From the NCBI GenBank assembly GCA_025201805.1, contig MU619282.1, positions 158,930 through 218,539 on the forward strand: 59,610 nucleotides of DNA. The letters run 5' to 3'. The first letter of the stretch is position 1; the number at the start of each line of letters is the position of its first letter. Of this stretch, positions 33,274 through 45,084 are shown piece after piece. The DNA comes from Parasitella parasitica. Its lineage: Eukaryota; Mucoromycota; Mucoromycetes; Mucorales; Mucoraceae. The notes beneath the pieces are model-generated. The model searched no databases. It had not been told where the DNA came from and saw nothing but the letters and a program-made list of their open reading frames with translations. Both the position numbers and the translations under genes were made by a program.

Positions 33274-35771
33274 TTATAATGTTACAGGTGGTTGTTCTTG
33301 CTGTTGCTTGTCCAATTTATCCATCCATTCTTCTGGTATTATTGGTATCATAGAGTGTGAGTTGGTATTATTTTCTTGATTCGGTGAAGATGACGCTTTG
33401 AAATCCCAATGCGATGAAGTCATGTGAGCAGTCTTTGGAATAGAGAATGGCAGCATGAATCTAGTGTCTTTAGTTTCGTGAACGTCCACTTCTTGCTCAT
33501 CGTCATTTCTATGCAATGTTGTTTGCTCATTATTGGCTTTGAAGGTTATTGGCGGCAGCTCTTCAGATATCGGTGTAGAAGGGCCACTTTTGCTGAGGCC
33601 AAGGAACTGAGTCATACTTTGACGCTTGGACATCTTTTGACTTTGAGTGCGTAACAACGGAGTTGCTCTTGCTTTGTCCACAAACAGTTTCTTTTGCTTA
33701 TGTCTCACGGTATCTTCAGCACATTGCATAGCATATTTTTCAATCTCTTCAGGAATGCGTCGTTCATTCACCTCGTATCGATACGAGGTCACACATCTTT
33801 TCACTTGAGATGCATTTAGCGCATCAAACTTTTTACTTGTATTAATAAAATCAACGAGATCTTCTAGTTGACTGAGACACTGCAGCAGCTGAAGTAGTTG
33901 GATGGTAGGGTTAAGATAGCCAAGCAGATGATTCGGGAGCCGTTTGACAGATACCCAATCCTCCAAATGTGAAAAATTTATGCGCACCTGCATTGCTTTT
34001 GAACGGCACAGCAGCTTTTTGTTTGTAAGTATACGGTTGAAGAGCTCACACGACATGTAGTGAAAGAATTGGGCCATTGCTTGGACGGTAATAATGGGAT
34101 GAACATTGTAGGATTGTAGCACAAATAAGGTTGATGACAATAAGCTTGTAATCGATTGAGGTGTTACTGCGGAGATCGGAGCACTGTCGCAACCATCCGC
34201 TGGTGGTACAACGACTGAGCGCCTTGCGTTTTTGCGAAAGAAACGGTGCCAGTCATCTTTAAAGTCTACTTGATTGATGCCCGAGATTTCTTCGTGGTCC
34301 AACATAGCGAGACACAGTATTTTGGATAATCTCTTTGTTGTGTCTTGAATGATGAGGTTGTAAGTTTCAGATATCAGTTCAGATATGCACAGCTGCTGTT
34401 CGGCGGTGACTACGACAAGCCCAGTATCTTTTTTGAGGTAAAATAGTAATTGCATTAAATTAGTGATCCAGAAGGCTAAGACGTGAACATTTTGAGCATT
34501 TGTCTGATAAGCTGATTAATGACGATACAGATACAATGCATTGTGCAATTTGTTATTACCTTGATTGCCTTGCGAATTCTATTTAATGCACCTTCCAGCA
34601 CCTGCTCCAGGAGCTCAGAGCTCGAAAAGTAATGTGCAAAGCGTGCACAGAGAAAGACGATGTTTGTTGCAACGCATATGTCTCGCTGCTTTGCTAAGGG
34701 GAGCTGGATATGTGTGATTACTGTGTCTAGGATGTAGTCCAAATCATTCGAGTTGAACACAAACATTTGATCATGAGAGCACCTGTCCCATTGGAAGTGA
34801 GTCTCGTCAACCTTTCCATTCTCGTCCTCCTCGCTTTCATCTGCAGAATTTTGCTCCGAGTCGTCAAAATCAAGTTGCATGGTAGACTCGAATAGCCTTT
34901 GTCGCAATTCGGCCTCTTCAGACATAAAGTTATTAAATCCCTCAGCTGTAGACTGGTAGTAAAAATCATTTTCTGTACTCGATGTCGACGAAGAAGCGCT
35001 ACTTGTTCTATAAAATAAACTGGATGTGGAAGATACACTATCGCGAGGGTTTGTTGCCAATATCTCGATGATTTTCTGGTTATCCGTGTTGATAAAATCA
35101 AACACTGTTCTTCCTTTGGCTGACTTTGTTTGCGACGACGCACCATGTTCTAGCAGAATCTTGACTAGAGTTTCATGGCTATTGTTTGTAGCCCACATTA
35201 GAGCTGACCAGCCAACTAAAATACAGTAATTAATGTTTGTGCAACATAAGTTATAGTGACAAAATAAAAATAAAAAACAAGGAGGAATTAAAAACTTACA
35301 ACTATCTTGAGCATCAATCTGAGCTCCTGCCTCTATCAAGATTTTAGCAATTTCAGTTTTACCAAAGCAGGCAGCATATATCAGCGGCGGCGTGCCGTCT
35401 TTGTCTCTGGCATTTATATTGATATGCTGCTTTATGCTTGCATCAGACAACATTTCCTTGACTTTAGTTACATCGCCGTTAGAAGCAGCACGAGTGAATA
35501 ATGAAGTCCATTTCTTGGTTTCCTCGCTGGTTTCCTCTTGCTCGACTTGGAAATCTTCGTCCAAAGAATGAGAACTGGATGTGGATGCTGTCGAGCTCAG
35601 GATTTCTGATATCTGTCGGTTGCTTTCTGCAAGGCGTTGAGACATTTCGTCAAAAGACATGTTTTCATACTTTCTCTTCAGCACATCATGATCGTCTTCG
35701 TATTCTTCTTTTATTTGTGGTAATTCTGTTGGATTTGATTGAAGAAGCGTGTCGCTATAACTGGTGGTCAT
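33274..35771 (-). CDS. Ankyrin-repeat and DIL (dilute) domain protein
   Basis: Exons 35771-35300, 35215-34560 and 34503-33274, all in phase, give 785 residues. I start at MTTSYSDTLLQSN. The upstream open frame is translated GAGA microsatellite. Ankyrin repeats lie at about residues 95-215 (DKDGTPPLIYAACFGKTEIAKILIE, in pieces; GWSALMWATNNSHETLVKILLEHGA). The DIL domain, as in class V myosin tails and afadin, spans about 320-570 (NVHVLAFWITNLMQLLFYLKKD across the second intron, then LFVLQSYNVHPIITVQAMAQ and NFSHLEDWV). The C-terminus is disordered. DIL domains bind Rab or cargo partners, so a role in vesicle or organelle positioning is likely but inferred. It is divergently placed to the 36756 gene, which also has ankyrin repeats. 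Confidence 0.88.
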
Positions 35772-35811
35772 ATCGTTATTAAAGAAAAAATCAAAAGAGT
35801 AGAAAGAAAAT

Positions 35812-35833
35812 AGAGAGAGAGAGAGAGAGAGAG
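35812..35833. repeat. GA microsatellite in 5' leader
   Basis: About eleven GA units, in the leader of the ankyrin-DIL gene. Confidence 0.9.
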
Positions 35834-36755
35834 ATTTATTTTTGGATTGATAGTTTTGAGCCTTTTTCATCCCCAATTTTCGTAAGCTAAAAACAGAAAG
35901 TCGTTTTGTTAGCGGAATTGAAACGATTACATACAGGAGCTGAATAGCTGCTGATGGAGACGTCTAGGAAAGACACTAAGAGTACCAGCGGCTTGAGCCT
36001 TGCTGCATGAAAATATAGGTTTATTCTGCTGCAGCTATTATCGTTCTTTAACGATTTAGAAAGACTACATGAATCTGCGAGGATGGAGTAGAGTGAGAAG
36101 CTACTCTACCCTCGCTCATTCGGTTGGAATCCAATGTATATTACGAGACATTATATATATAGACGGCTGCAAAATTGATGCCATTCTGAGCTTTTACTTG
36201 TGATTTATACATATATGCAGAATTGAGTCCATTCAAGCTTATGGGATGAGAGAATCTTGAAAGGGCATTTCAAAATATTAGAAAAGAGGGCATGAAAAAA
36301 AATAAGGCATAGTTTTCTTGAGGTACGCAATGAGAGATACTAATGATGAAAGTACACCCCTCTCGCCAAAAGATTTTTTTCTCAAAAAAGCTGGCTATCG
36401 ATGGTTGCTTATTACTTGTCTTGTGCATATTATTTGACTTTCGTAGACTCTTTGCAGATTGATTCTTTGAATTGATGCACATTTGCTAAACTAAAAGAGG
36501 CTTTATCAATGTAGCAATAAAAACTTTATTGTCATTTTATACAAAATCTTGTTTTTACAAGTCAAGAACACATCCAAGGAAAGTAGATAAAAAGGTTAAA
36601 AGCGGAAGAGGTTGTCCATCTGCAGAATAAACAGGGATCTCAATTGGGCATCCCCGAGTTTTACAGCGACGCTATATATTATAACACGAGGTTCTCCCCT
36701 TTTTTTTTATTTTTATTTTTCTCTTTTTTTTTTCCTAACAAACTTCATTATACAA
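35834..36755. promoter_or_regulatory. Shared divergent promoter region of the two ankyrin genes
   Basis: About 0.9 kb separates the starts of the ankyrin-DIL gene (left, minus) and the ankyrin-DysF-FYVE gene (right, plus). A T-rich leader (36694-36730) precedes the plus-strand ATG at 36756. TATATATA-type sequence occurs at about 36151-36160. The ORF 36270-36482 (-) has no recognisable domain. Promoter function is inferred from position. Confidence 0.4.
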
Positions 36756-38991
36756 ATGGGAGTGGACATACTAGAATTCTGTACCCCTCCTATTCCAGGA
36801 CAACCTCATAAATATTACGGAAATGCCCATAATAATTTCATTAAATTGCCTGTAGCTATACCACATACAACCATACAAAAGACAGTGTCGACAAACAACT
36901 CCTTACATTCCATAGCAACCAGTGGCAATTTGACACTACTAAAAAGCATTTTACCGCTCTTACCGACACCTCAAAAAGCTGTAAATGAACCACACCCTTC
37001 TACTGGTTTAACTCCCTTACATTTCGCTGCTTCAAGAGGTCATTTCAACGTTGTAAAGTATCTCGTTGATGACTATTCTGCTTTAGTAGATGCAAAAGAC
37101 AGAGAGGGCGAGGTAGGGACTCTATGGCAGCTTTGACAGCTGGTAAATCTCACTACTAAATTACGTATAGACTGCACTTTTAAAATCAGCCTACAATGGC
37201 CATTATCATATTGTCGAGTACTTGGTCTCCAAGAGCGCCAATGTACATTTAAAAGACAAAGATGGCTGGACAGCTCTTCATAACGCATGTGCGAGAGGCT
37301 TCTTGCCTATCGCGCGATTACTTATTAAAAAAGGCGCCCGAGTAGATGTAAAGAGCAAGATGGGACACACTCCTCTAAGTAAGATGTCAAATTTATCACG
37401 ACAATCAATACATATTAGCCATGCTAATGATTTTATGTAGTTAATGCTGCATCCAAGGGCTACATCTCAATTGTAGAGTACCTATTGGTTGAATCTCATG
37501 CAAACCCCTTGATCAAGAATAATTTTGGCGAGGCAGCATATGATGTAAGCGCAGCTGCTGGGGAGTCTTACATATGCGAAATGCTACATAGAGCTGGTAA
37601 ATCATGGTGGAAAATGCAACACAACTCGGAAGGTAGCACGTTCTTGTGAGATATTAAAAAAATGTAAAACTAACAATCAATGAAGGCAATGGATCAGCTT
37701 CAAGGTACAATTTGCTGGATTTCCATGTTACGGTTATGGTCGTCATACATGAAAATGAAAGATCGTCTTCTTTATTGGGGCTATCAAAACCTCAGTTTAG
37801 TACTGCGTCCCTTACAAAGTACGATGTACGCGGTCCTTGGTCTCTTTCTCCTTCAGGTAGACCAAGTACAAAGGAAGAAGTAAAGCTTCCGCAGAATAAT
37901 AGCAGCGCCAATGGATCGGATTGGTTTTGGCTTACAGATTGGCAGATTGATTATAGTGATCCACGTATTGATCCCACATCTGGCTGGCAGTATGCTCATT
38001 CTTTTGATGATCCTGACGATGTATGGACACCAGTTACGCCTACAAGTGGCTATGGTTGGGTAAGACGCAGGATCTGGGTGCGTGTGATGAAACGAAGAAT
38101 GGACCTACTTAAAGGAAGCCACATTGGATCGCCTGCTATGGATGAAGAAGAAGACTATTTATGCAAAGCAGAGGACATTGTTCAGAATTCCAAGCTGGAA
38201 CCTGCACTAGCTGCTACGGAAGAGCCTTCAATCCAACAGCTTACTATCGAATTACGTGCTTACGAAGAAGCAGTTCAGTTGCTTCGTGCAGGCATTAAAA
38301 GTAGGCTTTTCATACAATGCTATACTAGATACTTACATGCACATGTACCGTAGATGATGGCAATCAGTTTAGAATACATCAAGCCAAAGCACTGATTACT
38401 GCTTATACTTCTCAGATCGATGCACTTAATTTACAAATAACACAGCTCGCACATACTGTATCAACGCCTATTACACCGCTTCCTGTGCAGCATAATGCAG
38501 AATTGGCTCGGGAATTAGGGTTCAACGATAGACAAGCGCCAGAAAATAACGATCTAGATACAAACCCATGGTCTCGCGACGCTAATACTGCCTCAAACAC
38601 AGAATGGCAAGCATCCAGTATCTTGGAAAGCACAAGCTACAATCATGTTGATTTAATCGGCCATGGTATGGAAAGCCAATATGAGTACGATGATCAAGAT
38701 GATATGGGGCAGGAAATGAGAGGCCCAAAACAATATATTTGGGAATCTGATTTAGAAGCAAAAGAGTGCAGAGGCTGTAGAAGACGATTCGGTTTCCTTG
38801 TAAGAAGACATCATTGCCGGTGCTGTGGTTTAATCCACTGTGATCGATGCTCTATGTCTCGAGCCCGTTTGAGTTCGACGCAAATCCTGCAAGATCCAAA
38901 TGGACCTTTAGAATCTTTGGAAGTTTTGGCTTCCCAGCACCAGCGAGTGTGTGATACCTGTTATGCAAAACTTGGTGGTATCCCACCTTGA
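36756..38991 (+). CDS. Ankyrin - DysF (peroxin/ferlin) - FYVE zinc-finger protein
   Basis: Exons 36756-37112, 37171-37378, 37441-37632, 37686-38300 and 38354-38991 join in phase to 669 residues. Four or so ankyrin repeats occupy about residues 50-235 (TGLTPLHFAASRGHFNVVKYL, in pieces; DGWTALHNACARGFLPIARLL). Residues about 330-392 form a DysF-type domain of dysferlin and yeast peroxins (WFWLTDWQ, DPTSGWQYAHSF, GYGWVRRRIWVRV). The C-terminus is a FYVE finger: W-x-x-D (WESD), ECRGC, RRHHCRCCG, and RVCDTC, with the full set for binding phosphatidylinositol 3-phosphate. That places the protein on endosomes or vacuole. The third intron (37633-37685) is the least certain boundary. Confidence 0.87.
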
Positions 38992-39179
38992 GTTTTAAGC
39001 TACATTTTACTACAATTAAAAAAAAATATACCACCTTTCTGTTCATTGCTACGGTACCGTATTCATCTCATAACGTACAGTCCTATAGTTACAGTATTGT
39101 AAATCATACATGTGACTGTAGGTAAACTTCTTTTTGTTTTTGCTGAAGCTTTTGCTCTTATCACTGTTTTTATTAAATC

Positions 39180-39773
39180 ATGTCTGAACAGTCAGAAGAA
39201 GATCGTATCTATGATTTGATGGTAGATGGTAAGACTTGCGAATTAAAGCCAAAAGTCGAGAAGGTTTGTTAGGATATATCTTGATCACTCCAGTTTGGAA
39301 AACCTCATCATGTTGAATAGATCCTCAAAGACATTTTTAAAAAGTTTGACAAGGTAAATCAATCGCAATAAAACAGACTCCTTAAACAATTTACATAAAT
39401 TGCTATCGTTAAGGACGAGGATGGGAAATGGAATTTAAAGGAGCTTCAAGAATTTGCAACAGCTACAAATGATCAAGCAGTAAAGTGTTAATTATTGGCA
39501 AATACTCATCAGATTTTAATACATTCTTCAAGTTTGAAGATTCTGTGATCGACGAAATTAGAGAGTCATTTCAAGTCGATGGAGAGGGCCGTTTGTTATA
39601 CGAAGGTTTCTACGAAATGTATTATATGCAGACAATTTCTGAGCCAAAGGAGACATTAAAGGACTTCAAAAAACGTTAGTTGTCGCTCACATTTTTCAAA
39701 CGTCTTTTTCGAAGCTAACAACATTTTCATTTTAAAAATAGATGGTTATGATGATAATTTAGATTTAGAATAA
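39180..39773 (+). CDS. Small EF-hand calcium-binding protein
   Basis: Built by hand from five short exons: 39180-39263, 39321-39353, 39414-39479, 39533-39674 and 39742-39773, all with GT..AG introns in phase, 118 residues. It starts MSEQSEEDRIYDLMVDG. A canonical EF-hand loop is assembled across the second intron (FDK joined to DEDGKWNLKELQEF). A second, poorer hand is FQVDGEGRLLYEGFYEMY. It ends GYDDNLDLE. The protein is acidic and has no membrane segment. It is probably a calcium sensor or buffer, partner unknown. No single exon exceeds 50 codons. Confidence 0.75.
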
Positions 39774-40671
39774 AAACTGCAACCATTCTTTCGATTGTCG
39801 AAACTGGCTTACTGATAAACGTCCTATTTACAATGAAAACAGTTAAAATAGTAGAGATAATTACTGTAATGGGGTTTGAGGAGCAGCAAACATTCAAGTA
39901 AAATGATGGATGTATTTCTTTATTTAGTCTCTGTTGCTTTTACTGCCGCTGCATCAGTTATTTTTTCAACATGTTATTATCTTATTAGAGCTTTTCTTAT
40001 TATCTATTGCTGTCTTTTTCACGCATAAAAATACCGCATTTTCCCTTCTGCCATTACTGAGTGTTGTAACAACTCATTATTACATAAGGATGGGTGTTGT
40101 ATCCTAGAAGAAAATGGTTACCATCAACTTAGCTACGTTGTCATGGCAGCCGTCCCTGGATCGGACCTAATGTTGGATGAAATAGAAGCAATTATTGGAA
40201 TCTCTTGTATAAGAACCCATTTATTATCATATCTTTAAACTTTAGCCTCAGTAGTAGAATCATTCAAGATACTTGCCACGCGGAATCGACACCCAAAAAC
40301 GTGAAACTGTTTTTGCAGGTGACTTTAGATAGAGACGTCGCCCAGTGGGAAATCAAGTTATGCTCAGATAACAATGATCATGCTCCTTTGATATTTTTGG
40401 AAACCCCAACAAAAGAACAATAGCATACCACTCAGAATGACTTTTGGACATATCCCTAGGTTAATTTCAACCCTCTAATTAACATCTATTCTGTTTCTTT
40501 TTTTTTCTTGGGGGGGGGGATGTAATGCTACCGAAAATCTCAGTAGAAAGTGATACACGGTGATATTCCAGGTTGCAAGTTTCCAATGCGTCTCAATAAT
40601 ACTCCAGGACATGCAGTGCTCACACAAAATGGAAATGTGAAAAGAAAGTGTTTCAACATCCTTATATTTAT
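39774..40671. other. Intergenic region with two doubtful small ORFs
   Basis: 39903-40028 (+) could encode a 41-residue, very hydrophobic peptide (MMDVFLYLVSVAFTAAASVI and onward). 40205-40423 (+) ends with KLFLQVTLDRDVAQWEIKLC and could be the last exon of a small gene, but I could not build an upstream exon in phase. A G9 run lies near 40511. Confidence 0.35.
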
Positions 40672-43137
40672 TTATACATGACCCATAACAACGGTAAACC
40701 TCAAAGTTGGCCCACTATTACTTGTTGAGGATGTGCTTTTTCCAGCGTTGTTCTTTTTTACATTACTATTCAATGCAGTTTTAAGTGTTCTCAAGTCATA
40801 GGTACTTTGCAAAGAATGAAGCTGATTGGAGGTCTGAGGAGCGTAGATCAGGGGCGGAGGAGACGAGGATGTAGTCGTAGCCGCAGTGTCATTGTTGTTG
40901 CTACCGCTGGAAGCTTGCTCATTTGCGGTGCTACTTGTTGCAGTGCCCAAGTGAATATTATTGGAATCTTCATCAGCGCAAAGAGTGGTACTTCTCCACC
41001 CCTAATTTTTAGCAGTACAGATTTAGTCAAGTAAGAAAAAAAAAAAAAAAAAATAGATCAGGCGGCATCTTACCCAGCTTTGCAAAACCGAAAAGTTATC
41101 AGGGCTGCTTTGAAACAAGGTTAATGCATGCTTAGGCCCTCTTGTTGGACAGTATATCTTGAACCAGGTTTTGACAACTTTCCGCTTGTCTGAATAGCGC
41201 GAAAATGACCAAGCTTGTTGATTGGAAGCAGCAGATGCCAAAGATAATGAAGGAGATGCATTGCTAGTGTTGGGATACAATTCTTGTTGCTGTGGCTGTG
41301 GCTGTGGTTGTGGCTGTTGCTGTTGCTGTTGCTGCTGCTGCTCTTCCATAGAAGCCGAGGGACCGTTGTGGTTTTGAGGCACTGATTGACGGTGTAAATA
41401 AACGCCTAATTGAAGTATGCCTTTTCGCTGCGATCTTGTTTTTTGTATGTACATGTTCCAATTAGACCTGTTCAGAAACTTAGGACCTAATAGTCATGCC
41501 AATTTCAGCTGTAATTTACTCACCCCGCATAAAATACCGTATCCGAGTAAACTCGCATGCCATGTTTAAGCGATGATACATCTGCAAATTCAACGCTGAA
41601 TCGAAAAGGAGGGTAGACCGAGAATTGATCCACAGCAATGATAGGTTGCGATAGTATTCGTTTTTTGTTATAGTTCGCTGTTGATGTGGATGAGGCCAAC
41701 GTTATCGCAGATTCTCCAGTGTATGTAGTTGTGTCATCTGTAGGGATCGGATAGTATCTTCTAGTCGACTCTTCGTCAAGGCCATCGTCAAGGCCATCGT
41801 CATCAACGTCTTCTTCCTCTGTTTCGCTGTCGTCATCTCCTCCGCCATCCTCTGTGCGATTCTTGCTTCTTTGGTTATTGGCAATTTTCGTATCTAGCTT
41901 TTGCTTTTCCAGGCTGGATATGGTCATGTTATTGAGCTTGATATCTCGTTCAGAAGCTGATTCTATCTTTGACCTCAATTGCACCTGCTGCCACAGCGCT
42001 TCCTTCAAGATTTTTCGAGGGACTAGCCGTTGCTTTGTCAAAGGGTGTATATCGCTTTGTATGGATTCCAGCTGTTCAAATGTCATGTGCATGTAAAATA
42101 TTGACTGTGAAATAACATGGCAATTTGCATTGGTATCTAATTCCGTCAAGACAAAAGAGGTTGATTTCGAGCTGGAATAAATGTCGTACCGCGCACGTAT
42201 AATCTGTTGTATAAACTGGTATCTCTCGTATTCGCTTCCGAAAAAAAGGTTAACAAAAGTACTGCATTTCCTGCTCTACAACTAGCTACCTGGGTACCCA
42301 GAATGCATCGCTTTCAATGACTTTCTCCAGCCATTCCAATGGCAAGGAAGCCAAAACTGATCGGTCCATATGATACGCTTCTCGGCATAAAAAGGTAAAC
42401 ACAGCATCGCATATTCTATCGCTGCCTTGGACCATCAGTTCATTGGTAAAAAGCAGATAGTCCACGACATTTTGGTGATTGAGGTTTCTCAAAATAAAAT
42501 CTACACAGATGCCGCACACGTCCAGCTGAAAATACGAGCTAGTAGCCAAAATCTGCCTCACGTTTGCTTGAGAGATCAGGGGTTCGTCAATCTTTCCATA
42601 CAGATATTCCAATACAAACTGAAATGACTCCATTGTGATGAAAGAATTGTCTTTATCGAAATGCAGTGTGATTTTGCTCGACTCGGCTTCCCGGAATCCG
42701 CCCTGCAGCAGTAGTTTAAAGTATGGGTTTTGGTCGAGCACCAACCGATGCAGTTGATACGTTTTGTTCCATGAGGGAATGTGGACCTGGACGTCGCTAC
42801 CAATGCCTTCTACAAGGCCGCGTGTGAAAATATGTCGACACAGCATCAAAGAGTGAAGCCTCCAGTCGTATTTTGAACTGCTTGCTACGGTGGGTATGCT
42901 GGCCGAGGTTGACATTGTCGCAATTGAAGTGTTGTAATTGGTTGATTTGGCTTCTATAGATGAGCTGGGCGAGGGACCTTGATCTGAATAGGGTGCGCCG
43001 GCAGTGAGCCAAGGATGGTCTGTTACCTTTGCAGTAGAGCGTATGTCTCTGGGTGTGGAAGAGCTGGTTCTTATGGAGTTAGTTTGTGCATTGGCACCGC
43101 TGCTGCTGCCACGTCTACTCGAATTATTATCTTCCAT
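40672..43137 (-). CDS. BTB/POZ domain protein, germ-cell-less-like layout
   Basis: Exons 43137-42290, 42234-41524, 41467-41074 and 41001-40672 join in phase to 760 residues. After a Ser-rich N-terminus, the BTB domain lies at about residues 95-190 (GLVEGIGSDVQVHIPSWNKT, HRLVLDQNPYFKLLLQGGF, FQFVLEYLYGKID), followed by a BACK-like helical region (ILATSSYFQLDVCGICVDFI, EWLEKVIESDAF). Exon 2 carries an acidic insert and YPPFRFSVEFADVSSL, and exon 3 continues SNWNMYIQKTR and LQLGVYLHRQ, a C-terminal part also seen in germ-cell-less-type BTB proteins. A Gln/Pro-rich tract (about residues 550-575) is low complexity. BTB proteins of this kind often act as Cullin-3 substrate adaptors; that role is inferred. 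Confidence 0.85.
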
Positions 43138-43343
43138 GATTCAGGCGAATGAAAAGAGAGAAAAAAAGAAAAAGAAATGAAAAGTGGAAAAGGGCGAAAA
43201 GAAAGGGAGGGGGGTGTATATGAATAAAGACCATGTAGCAGTTGCAAGAAATACACAGCTGACACACGTGACAAATGGCAAAGCGAATATGATCATTTAT
43301 ATATAAACATATTAAAAACAAGGTGCTGTGAAGAATGGAATAA

Positions 43344-44655
43344 TTATTGGGCTACAGCAGGATCTTCCAAGGACGAGGCGACTTCGATCATGGGAGGGCT
43401 GTTTATTTGCGTTAATGCACGACTCAATAATGCTGCCCGCAGGTCTATATATAAAAACACATACCTCTGTCTTCTGCCTTCTTTAAAAGGAATTTTCACG
43501 GCAGGATGGTCCATTGGTGTCAGCAACTCAAAGCTGCACAACAGTTCTTCGTTGACGCTCATAATGGCACCAAAGTTATCAAACTCGCCACAATAGTTTG
43601 GAGCACTGAACACTGTGACAAGAGTCCTTTCGTTAAAAAACTGGTAGCCGTCCTCTACAACCATGTGTGCCCTGCACACCAGATCGAGGTCGAATTTGGA
43701 TAGAAATTCATTCACAATCTTTTTTCCAAAGCAGTAAGACACGCCTCGCTCACTGTCTTCCCAATCAAGCGCTGTATCAGAGGGGTCTGCCCATAGCAGA
43801 TCGTTTAGCAAGCCAAATTCAGGCACATCTGTCGGTCGAACAATGGTCCGAATGTCTTCCATTGTGCTCAGAGACGGACTCAAGCCGCCGTGGACACAGA
43901 ATATCTTTCCTGCAACTAGCCCCGCAATGGGCAGAGAATTGAATACATCCACAAACGTCTTCCAAATCTTGACATTGGTGCGTCTTTTGCACTCGTCATA
44001 AAAGCCGTACACTTGCGTCCTTGTTAATAACCGCATACTGTATGTCCAGGCTGGCTGTGCTTACCTCTAGTAACGTTGGCACATTCGTGGTTTCCTCGCA
44101 ATAAAAAGAAATTTTCAGGGTATTTGATTTTGTAGCAAAACAATAGCAGTATCGTCTCTAAGCTCTGTTTCCCCCTATCAACATAGTCGCCTAGTAGCAG
44201 ATAGTTTGACTCTGGCGGAAAGCCGCCCATTTCGAATAGCCGGATCAAATCTTGAAACTGCCCGTGAATGTCACCCATAACTTTAACTGGAGGGTTCAAT
44301 TCGATCAGAGTGGGCTGGCTCATGAACGCTTGATGCACTGCTTTACATATAGCCACAATTTCCGAATTTCGAAAGCATATCGACTTGGATACCTTCCCGC
44401 TTGTGCCAACTTGTATTAATCTGTTGATACATTCGTCAATGTCCAAGTTTTTTCCGAACGATTGCGCTGATGCGGCTGTAAGCTGGTTTTGGGAGCTCAA
44501 GCTCATTTGATTTATAGACGTGATTGTATCTTGATCAACATCTTTGGTGTTGTTGTTATCAGAGCTTGTGTCGTTGTTGGCTGTATTTTTCGGTGATATT
44601 GCATTCGGAAATGGATAGCAATCTTTGGCTGTGTTGGGAATGTCCATAGGCGTCA

Positions 44656-44687
<32 letters not shown>

Positions 44688-44812
44688 TGGTTGACTAGAA
44701 TGGAGTTTACCGATGTTGCTGTTGTATTGGAGTATTCGTTGTCTGGTATATCATTCTCTGCTCGAATAACACTTGGCCTTGCTTTGCGTTTCTTTGAAAC
44801 GGCATTTCCCAT
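43344..44812 (-). CDS. PPZ1: Ser/Thr protein phosphatase, Ppz type
   Basis: Exons 44812-44065, 44011-43465 and 43398-43344 join in phase to 449 residues. The N-terminus MGNAVSKK is a typical N-myristoylation signal, as in yeast Ppz1, followed by about 115 disordered Ser/Asn-rich residues. The PP1-like catalytic domain has GDIHG (about 180), GDYVDRG (208), [20 protein letters not shown] (across the first intron), [20 protein letters not shown] and [11 protein letters not shown]. All metal-binding residues are present. Ppz enzymes regulate salt tolerance, K+ transport and wall integrity. The last intron (43464-43399, donor GTATGT) is my choice; without it the frame stays open and adds 22 residues. 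In both cases the end is [18 protein letters not shown]. Confidence 0.92.
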
Positions 44813-45084
44813 ATTGCTTGATCAAATGATATTATATAAAATTAAAAGGCAAAGCATAAAACAAAAAGAAAAAGAAAAAGAAAAGGTTTTAATTGAGGTT
44901 GTTTCAAAGCTAATTAGAATTCTCAAAATCCATCAAAACATTGGCCTTGATTTGTGCGAAATGCATGAATTTCATAATGTATTCCCCGACCCTTTTTTTT
45001 TTACATGCGGAAGATTTTCATTTGTCATGTTGTGATTATTGTTTAGTATGATTATCATTATTGTTGTTATTACAATGGTACGGA

